Source: UBA7236 sp031372705 (GTDB lineage: Bacteria > Bacteroidota > Bacteroidia > Chitinophagales > BACL12). Taken from it: a DNA stretch of 12,858 nucleotides. Position 1 is the first letter of the stretch, and each line of letters opens with the position of its first letter. Of the stretch, positions 1 to 4,871 are shown in pieces. The position numbers and the translations under genes were made by a program. A model generated the notes under the pieces. The model saw nothing but the letters and a program-made list of their open reading frames with translations. It made no database searches and was not told the DNA's origin. The DNA lies in assembly GCA_031372705.1 (NCBI GenBank), contig JANMLV010000180.1, forward strand, positions 1 to 12,858, in the 5' to 3' direction.

Positions 1-18
1 GGTTAAGAAAAAGGGTAA

Positions 19-307
19 GATTATATTACATATGGTATGCTGTTAGTAGGAAAGAATCGGCCAATGGATGCTATTTACAATTATGGCTTTAACAGTCAAG
101 AAATGGATAATGAAATTTACGGAAATGGCAATTTAAATACCGATGAATTTTGGGAGTATGGCCAATAAGCAGAATTTAAAGCACAGCCCTTGTGATACTA
201 AATGATATTTTACCTAATAACATAAGTATACTGGAATCGATCCTTATGATTATGATATTCACGGATTTCCGTTAAAGGTATTTGGACAAGGGAAACTAAA
301 TCAATGA
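19..307 (+). pseudogene. Decayed RHS-repeat protein, C-terminal remnants
   Basis: Two short open stretches in different frames look like the tail of a Bacteroidota RHS/YD-repeat protein. Frame 1 (19-168) reads YGMLLVGKNRP, then YNYGFNSQEMDNEIYGNGN and LNTDEFWEYGQ before a stop at 166-168. In intact RHS core domains this FNGKEKDNE...FWEYD block continues into a R-x-G-R...DP segment, which is missing here. Frame 2 (221-307) reads GIDPYDYDIHGF and ends KVFGQGKLNQ at a TGA (305-307); it resembles the extreme C-terminus of such a protein. Stops at 4-6 and 16-18 close frame 1 upstream. The RHS assignment of the first stretch is from recognised motifs; the second stretch is inferred from position and composition. 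The gene could extend left of the window, so an internally deleted copy cannot be excluded. Confidence 0.65.
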
Positions 308-311
308 GAAC

Positions 312-761
312 ATGCATACGAAAAATTATTATCCTCAGGGAATTATACTGCTAGTATTTGTTTTAGCATTTATTTCATGTAAAATGTCTTCAGTAGCAAG
401 GCTACGAGGAGATAAAGACTTAGGAAATGGATACTATTTATTTGAAGACGGGCCCTTCACAAGTATCGTGTACAACAATTCAAAACAATACAAAAGTACA
501 GGTTTAGAAGTAATACCATTTGAAGTTACAAAAACTGAGGTTATAAATAACTTGGTTTTAGCAATTAGACTCAACGAGGATAATACAGTAAAAAGTTATT
601 GGATTATTGATAAAAGCATTCCAATAGATATCAATAAATGTAATGACCAAAATAGCTGCGACAGTGTTCTAAGGTCCAATGTAATTGGTCCTGTCGATTC
701 AATTGCTTTTTACACTGAAATCGCAAATAGAAATTTAATTCTTAATGGTTTTGAAAAATAA
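312..761 (+). CDS. Small lipoprotein of unknown function, next to RHS remnant
   Basis: Predicted 149-residue lipoprotein. A hydrophobic segment at about 11-22 (IILLVFVLAFIS) ends in a lipobox-like FISC with Cys23 as the likely acylated residue. The rest is soluble, with short blocks such as LGNGYYLFEDG (37-47), YWIIDK (96-101) and GPVDSIAFY (126-134). These recall a group of small Bacteroidota lipoproteins of DUF3997-like type that often accompany RHS or polymorphic-toxin genes; I recognise the pattern only loosely. The start is fixed by an in-frame TAA at 297-299, so ATG 312 is the first available Met. It begins 4 bases after the stop of the RHS tail fragment (305-307), the spacing expected of a co-transcribed downstream partner. 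A role as immunity or accessory lipoprotein is inference; function is unknown. Confidence 0.75.
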   Translation: MHTKNYYPQGIILLVFVLAFISCKMSSVARLRGDKDLGNGYYLFEDGPFTSIVYNNSKQYKSTGLEVIPFEVTKTEVINNLVLAIRLNEDNTVKSYWIIDKSIPIDINKCNDQNSCDSVLRSNVIGPVDSIAFYTEIANRNLILNGFEK

Positions 762-788
762 TCTGCTGATGCATTCTCTTAAATTATT

Positions 789-1057
789 TTATTTAAAAAA
801 TTGTCCCTTCAACTCCACCTTCAAAATAAAAGCAGAAAGCAGATCTTTTAAGGTCTCTTTCTGCTTTTGATTTAGGGATTGAGTTTGATTAAAAAGTGAA
901 GCCAGTTCGCGATCGTTTATGGTCGGGTAAATATTATTTTTCCATAAACAAGTGTATCAATAGAAACCTCCAACGCCTCCATCATGCGCTGCACAACTTC
1001 ACTGGAAGGCTGAACAATATCACGCTCGGTGGTGGGTGATTTTACAATTGTGGTTTG
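789..1057 (-). pseudogene. XRE-family HTH regulator, frameshifted and 5'-truncated
   Basis: On the minus strand the region from about 1057 to 943 reads IVQPSSEVVQRMMEALEVS followed by IDTLVYGK, matching the last helix of a Cro/C1-type (HTH_3) domain, where P-S-x-E-x-V-x-x-x-A-x-A-L-x-V-S-x-D-x-L-x-Y-G is typical. The frame then shifts: the other frame continues NNIYPTINDRELASLFNQ, then QKQKETLKDLLSAFILK, and ends at a TAA (789-791), matching the helical tail of these regulators. Adding one A to the five-A run (plus-strand T run 937-941) joins the two parts exactly, so the lesion is one lost base in a homopolymer, or a sequencing error. The helix-turn-helix core is absent: upstream the frame runs into repeat-like sequence. 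The DNA-binding part is therefore lost even if the frameshift is an error. Confidence 0.7.
828..868. terminator. Perfect 12-bp hairpin, possible terminator of the lipoprotein gene
   Basis: AAAAGCAGAAAG (828-839) is perfectly complementary to CTTTCTGCTTTT (857-868). A further five pairs (841-845 with 852-856, one of them G-T) can form inside after one bulged base, leaving a six-base loop. The right arm ends in TTTT on the plus strand and the left arm gives a T run on the minus strand, so it could stop transcripts from either side, including that of the lipoprotein gene ending at 761. It lies inside the coding remnant of the XRE pseudogene, which makes the assignment less certain. Confidence 0.45.
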
Positions 1058-1142
1058 GTTGAATAATTGAGATGAAGACTTGCGAATGATGTGCAGAGGC
1101 GAATGCAGTCCGCAAGGAGCCGCAGCAAATTCGGGCTAGGGA

Positions 1143-1247
1143 TTGCAATGGAAAGCCCGGAGACGAGGAACGAGTCGAGGACTTGCAATGGAAAGCCCGA
1201 CACGGCGCGTTAATTGCAATAAGAATTGAGGATTTTAATTGCCGTGT
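1143..1247. repeat. Intergenic repeat element with 17-bp direct repeats
   Basis: The 17-bp unit TTGCAATGGAAAGCCCG occurs at 1143-1159 and again at 1183-1199, a 40-bp period. A related TTGCAAT follows at 1214-1220. ACACGGC (1200-1206) is the exact reverse complement of GCCGTGT (1241-1247), giving a stem around an AT-rich loop. The stretch is GC-richer than its surroundings and sits directly downstream of the glycosyltransferase stop at 1262-1264 (minus strand). I recall near-identical GGGCTTTCCATTGCAA-type sequences scattered between genes in Bacteroidota genomes, so it is probably a multicopy extragenic repeat. The copy number here cannot be judged from one window. Confidence 0.6.
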
Positions 1248-1261
1248 AGCCCCCGGATAAA

Positions 1262-2065
1262 TTACTTTTTTCTAAACTCTCTGATAACGATGGGTAAAAA
1301 AGCTAAATCGTCTACAAAATAGCGTTTAAACAAGCGGCCGGGTTCTTGGGTGAAGCGGTAGAACCATTCCATGCCGATTTTTTGCCAGAATTTGGGTGCG
1401 CGTTTTTTGATGTTGAGGTAGAATTCGTATGAAGCGCCAAGCAATAAAAACAATGGCATTTTTTGCGGGTTTGCGGTATTTGCGTTTTGTTGGTTGATGT
1501 GATTAATGAGTCCTAACGCAATATGATTTTGTTTTGGAAAACGAATGCCAAGAAATACATACTCCGGTTGAAAGGCTGTAAAATGCGGAATACAATCGTT
1601 TATAACTGTTTGAAGTTCCGCAGTATTTTCTACATCAAAAAATGGAGGAACGTAATAAATCATGTTTGCATATTCTTTTTTGAGCAGTTCGCCAACTTGC
1701 TCATTTGGTGCAATTACCATGATGCGTTTGTTGTTGCGTATGAGCTCTTTCCACAATAACGGAAAAAGTTCAGAGCCCGGTAAACGCCTTTGTAAGGTTC
1801 GGTTTTTTGGCAACACCTTACTTACCCAAATAATTGGTTGCCCGTCGGGGATGATGTAAAAACTGCGTTTGAGGATTGCGGATAGGTCAGTATATTTTTT
1901 TTCGTTGAGCTTAACAACATCATCTACGTTTGGTGTAAAAAGCAAAGGCAATTTATCACTTGCAGGGTCATACTCATTTTGGAAGTTTACCATTGATGCA
2001 ATAGTTGCATCGAAATTGGAATCATTAATAAAATCGAGGTCGAATATGCGCGTTCGGTGGAGCAT
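1262..2065 (-). CDS. WecG/TagA/CpsF family glycosyltransferase (GT26)
   Basis: A 267-residue protein, close to the usual length of the family, which transfers a sugar (often N-acetylmannosamine or its uronate) from a UDP donor onto a lipid-linked acceptor at the inner face of the membrane. Family marks in order: TPNVDDVVKLNE (44-55), PDGQP (73-77), RLPGSELF (94-101), FLGIRFPKQN (171-180), LLGASYEFY (208-216), then KRAPKFWQKIGMEWFYRF (221-238) and EPGRLFKRY (241-249). T44, D74, R94 and Q179 fall where TagA has its substrate-binding and proposed catalytic residues, so it looks active. The basic C-terminal region is the membrane-binding appendage known for TagA. It starts 2 bases after the stop of the upstream sugar-nucleotide gene, so they form an operon and are likely translationally coupled. 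The acceptor and sugar cannot be read from sequence. Confidence 0.9.
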   Translation of the reverse strand: MLHRTRIFDLDFINDSNFDATIASMVNFQNEYDPASDKLPLLFTPNVDDVVKLNEKKYTDLSAILKRSFYIIPDGQPIIWVSKVLPKNRTLQRRLPGSELFPLLWKELIRNNKRIMVIAPNEQVGELLKKEYANMIYYVPPFFDVENTAELQTVINDCIPHFTAFQPEYVFLGIRFPKQNHIALGLINHINQQNANTANPQKMPLFLLLGASYEFYLNIKKRAPKFWQKIGMEWFYRFTQEPGRLFKRYFVDDLAFLPIVIREFRKK

Positions 2066-2067
2066 GC

Positions 2068-3030
2068 TTAATTACTTTTGCTTCTGATGTAATCGATCAT
2101 GTCTTTTATTGTTTGCTCGAGCGTGTATTTTTGCTCCCAGCCGGTATCGCGTTTGAGTTTTGATGAGTCGCCATAAATGATTGGCTCATCGGTTGGACGC
2201 AACAATTTCGGGTCTACTTCGGTTGGCAATTTGATGCCCATATAGTTTTCGATGATGGGAACAATTTCGTTAATTTCATACACTTTATTGCCTGAAATAT
2301 TGTAAACATCGCCCCAAGTGCCTTTATCGCTGAGCAACATCAGTGCGCTCACTAAATCGCGTACGTCGGTAATTGCGCGCTTCGTTTTGAGATTTCCTAC
2401 AGTTAAAACTGTCGCCTTTTTTTGTTCGATGGCAACGGCGCGGTGGGTGAAATCGGCAACCACATCGTTGGTTTTACGTGGACCGGTTGTATTAAAAATG
2501 CGCGCGCGAATGGAGCGAATTTTGTCGTTTTGAAAATATTGAAAAGAGAGCAAATCTTGCCCTACTTTACTTACGCCATATGGATGCAATGGCAATAATG
2601 TGGTGTCTTCTTTTACCGGTGTATTTTCGGGTGTAAGCGATGCGCCATATTCTGCACTAGAACAGGCTACAACCACAACCGGGTCGTAAGTTGTGTCTTG
2701 CTTGCGCGCAGATTTAATTGCTTCAAATACGTTGATAGTGCCGTTTACATTGGTATCCATTGTTTCTTGCGGGCGATGCCACGAAACTGTGGGATAACTT
2801 TGTGCTGCAAGATGGAATATTTTGTCCGGCTTATGGGTTGTTATAATATCGTGAACGGCCTGATAATAGCGCACATCGCACTCAATTAGAGTGGCTTTTC
2901 CGGCAATATCGCTAAGGTCGGTTGTAGGCTTGTAAAATGTGCCGACAATTTGACGTTCACCTTGAGCGTGATAGATGTCTATCATATGGGAACCTACCAT
3001 ACCGCAGGCGCCTGTGATTAGGATTTTCAT
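2068..3030 (-). CDS. NAD(P)-dependent sugar-nucleotide dehydratase/reductase, GDP-mannose type
   Basis: Extended short-chain dehydrogenase/reductase of 320 residues. The Rossmann nucleotide-binding motif GxxGxxG is at 7-13 (GACGMVG). The catalytic set follows: SSAEYG (124-129) with the Ser/Glu pair, and YGVSK (151-155) giving Tyr151 and Lys155. HLAAQSYPTVSW (73-84), the RAITDVRDLV block (218-227) and RPTDEPIIYGD (278-288) are typical of the GDP-mannose 4,6-dehydratase / GDP-4-keto-6-deoxymannose reductase group. The length and G-x-x-G-M-V-G start fit the reductase (Rmd) side slightly better than dehydratases, which are longer; I cannot decide between them. The product would be an activated deoxysugar for a surface polysaccharide, consistent with the glycosyltransferase 2 bases downstream. 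The ATG at 3028-3030 opens directly on the Rossmann strand (MKILITG), so no longer start is needed. Confidence 0.88.
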   Translation of the reverse strand: MKILITGACGMVGSHMIDIYHAQGERQIVGTFYKPTTDLSDIAGKATLIECDVRYYQAVHDIITTHKPDKIFHLAAQSYPTVSWHRPQETMDTNVNGTINVFEAIKSARKQDTTYDPVVVVACSSAEYGASLTPENTPVKEDTTLLPLHPYGVSKVGQDLLSFQYFQNDKIRSIRARIFNTTGPRKTNDVVADFTHRAVAIEQKKATVLTVGNLKTKRAITDVRDLVSALMLLSDKGTWGDVYNISGNKVYEINEIVPIIENYMGIKLPTEVDPKLLRPTDEPIIYGDSSKLKRDTGWEQKYTLEQTIKDMIDYIRSKSN

Positions 3031-3192
3031 TCAATTTTTTTGCAAATATCGTGAAAAAGAGGCGTTGATTTAAGGGAATAGATAGAATGCTAAAGAATTA
3101 TTTTTGGTATGACCCCTGAAATTGCTTTTGCAATAGTGCTCAGATTCTTGGGCAGCATTGAATAAAGCATGCAGTTTATGCAATTAATTTGA

Positions 3193-3753
3193 TTATAAAT
3201 TTTCTAAATTAATTAACTGCTTTATTTTCGATTTTTTATACCATGAGGGTGAAAGTCCCGTTGTTTTTTTAAATTGATTGGATAAGTGGCAAACGCTGCT
3301 ATAATGGAGTTTGTAAGCAATTTCTGTAAGTGATAGTTCATTGTATAAAAGCAACTCTTTTACTCTTTCAATTTTGTTTAAAATGATGAAATGTTCAATA
3401 GTTGTGCCTATTACTTTAGAAAAAAGATTTGAAAGGTAGGTATAATCATAATGCATTTTATTGCTCAAATATTCAGAAAAATTAGTTTGTGGGAGATTTT
3501 CATTTATATGTATCATTTCACCAATTACATTCTTTACTTTTTCAATAAGTATTTCTTTCTTGTCATCCATTAGCACGAGTCCAAATCTTGACAAAGCAAT
3601 TTTCAAGGTTTGGCGTTTTTTGAGCGAGAGTTTCTTTGTTAAATCCACTTCTCCTAATGCTAATCTTTCATAGTGGATATTGCTATTATCTAATTCGGAT
3701 TTTACGAAGAGCTTACATCGAACACTTACCATGTTTTTAATAAGTAAATGCAT
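3193..3753 (-). CDS. AraC-family regulator with N-terminal HMA-like domain
   Basis: A 186-residue regulator. Residues about 85-175 form an AraC/XylS double helix-turn-helix: DYTYLSNLFSKVIGTTI (103-119), then ELSLTEIAYKLHYSSVCHL (139-157) and NQFKKTTGLSPSWYKK (159-174). Residues 1-65 resemble the short heavy-metal-associated-like domain joined to AraC domains in many Bacteroidota, where the metal motif is usually NMVCxRC. Here it reads NMVSVRC: Ser10 replaces the first Cys and Cys13 remains. Metal binding may be lost or altered; that is inference. The gene stands alone, with 97 bp to the acidic-protein gene upstream and 160 bp to the sugar operon downstream. No metal-transport gene is adjacent, so the regulated target is unknown. 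Confidence 0.85.
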   Translation of the reverse strand: MHLLIKNMVSVRCKLFVKSELDNSNIHYERLALGEVDLTKKLSLKKRQTLKIALSRFGLVLMDDKKEILIEKVKNVIGEMIHINENLPQTNFSEYLSNKMHYDYTYLSNLFSKVIGTTIEHFIILNKIERVKELLLYNELSLTEIAYKLHYSSVCHLSNQFKKTTGLSPSWYKKSKIKQLINLENL

Positions 3754-3850
3754 TTGTGTAATTTAAATTTAACATAACAAAATTGCTACCTATTATTTTT
3801 AATACAATAACATAAAAGTGATGCAGTAAATATTTTTTCAAGTATAGCTT

Positions 3851-4228
3851 TTAATCTACACTATCATCGTCATCTGTTTCATCATCATCTTCCTCAAGAT
3901 CATTATGGTTATCGCCACCTATACTGTAATAGTTATTTTCTTCATCTTCACTGCCGATTTCTTCATCCAAATCATCAAGTTCTGCTCCGGGTATATCAAG
4001 ATCGGTATCAAAATTCGGTTCGTCGTCAAGTAATTGATTTTCTTCACTCAACTCAAGTTCTTTAACCTCTTCTTCGGTATCAATTTCATCGTCATCTTCT
4101 ATTTCATCATCTATCTCCGGAAAGTCATTTTCATTGTTTGCATTTCTGGTGGTATCTTCAGTGTTATTTTCAACTTCATTGTTGGCGTTATTTCTTGGCC
4201 ATTCAATTTTTTCTTTTATTGTTTTCAT
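3851..4228 (-). CDS. Highly acidic small protein of unknown function
   Basis: A 125-residue protein with 54 Asp/Glu (about 43%) and only six Lys/Arg, nearly all of these in the first 28 residues and the last at 56. There is no signal peptide or membrane segment, so it should be cytoplasmic and largely disordered. Despite its low complexity it carries a structured-looking block near the C-terminus: DIPGAELDDLDEEIGSEDE (78-96) then ENNYYSIGGDNHNDLEE (97-113). I recall similar PGxELDD...ENNxYSxGGDNH blocks in small acidic proteins of Bacteroidota, which argues for a real, conserved gene. No function is known to me; candidates such as histone-like partner, cation buffer or chaperone are only guesses. 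It is monocistronic, with long gaps on both sides. A strong inverted repeat lies 130 bp upstream of the start. Confidence 0.75.
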   Translation of the reverse strand: MKTIKEKIEWPRNNANNEVENNTEDTTRNANNENDFPEIDDEIEDDDEIDTEEEVKELELSEENQLLDDEPNFDTDLDIPGAELDDLDEEIGSEDEENNYYSIGGDNHNDLEEDDDETDDDDSVD

Positions 4229-4871
4229 AAACGGAATTTTATATTACTTTTAAATAATTTTCACAGGTCAAAACTCACCAACATACCATTATTTCCTTTA
4301 TACAATTAAGGCAAATAGTTACATAGTTTACAGATGAAGAAATAATAAATATGTGCGAAATTGTGACAACCTAAATCAATGTCACAATTTGGCCAATTAT
4401 TAACATAAATTAATGAATTTATTAATCAAAAAAGAAAGGTAGCTTCGGTAGTTAACCGCTCATAGCGAGCTTTTGCAGTCGGACCATCCGGATGAACTAT
4501 GTTTTAGTCGGTGGAGCAATGCTCGCAATGCACCTAAGTAAATATCTTGTTTATTTCATAAACTTATGGTAAGGGGAATCAACCGGAAAGTCACCGCAGA
4601 AGGTCTGCTGTATTGAGTATCTATAACACAATAGCCCTTTTAAATAACAATAAACTAACTTAATTTGCTGCATCTTGTAGTTGGAAAGTGCAGATGTTGC
4701 AGCATTACAAGTGAAAATATGCATTCAAATTTCGAATACTAAGCTTGTGATATACTAAAAGCTTGCCCAAAATAGTACTTTTACTTGCAGCCATTAAGTC
4801 TTAGCCGTTGCCTAATGGAAAAGACCGGTCGATATAATTGTATACTTTATTAACGAAACACAGCTTTTACC
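4229..4871. other. Gene-free stretch with stem-rich patch
   Basis: No convincing coding region on either strand. It contains the inverted repeat at 4358-4390; a GC-richer, stem-rich patch at about 4440-4620 (palindrome CATCCGGATG at 4485-4494; GCGAGC 4465-4470 complementary to GCTCGC 4521-4526; GAGC/GCTC at 4514-4524 nested in GGTG/CACC at 4510-4534); a bulged hairpin at 4666-4704 (TGCTGCATC against GATGTTGCAGCA); and an imperfect direct repeat ATACTAAGCTTG (4736-4747) / ATACTAAAAGCTTG (4752-4765). The patch could be a small RNA gene or the remains of a mobile element. I recognise neither. Confidence 0.4.
4358..4390. repeat. Perfect 10-bp inverted repeat, candidate operator or hairpin
   Basis: AAATTGTGAC (4358-4367) and GTCACAATTT (4381-4390) are exact reverse complements separated by 13 bases. 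Beyond one mismatch the match continues for two more pairs (GC at 4355-4356 with GC at 4392-4393), so 12 of 13 positions pair. No T run follows on either strand, which argues against an intrinsic terminator. It sits about 130 bp upstream of the acidic-protein start (4228, minus strand). It may be an operator for that gene or a structured RNA. Confidence 0.55.

Noticed and set aside
4034..4309. Plus-strand open frame of 91 codons rich in Phe/Ile
   Set aside because: It is the antisense shadow of the acidic-protein gene; runs of Asp/Glu codons read as Phe/Ile/Val in reverse.
4358..4390. CRP/FNR-type site (TGTGA...TCACA)
   Set aside because: The half-sites are 15 bases apart rather than about 6, so it does not fit the CRP dimer spacing.
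4492..4572. Small plus-strand frame starting MNYVLVGGAMLAM, 26 codons
   Set aside because: It is hydrophobic, but no ribosome site, conserved motif or neighbour supports it. The stem-rich patch explains the sequence as well.
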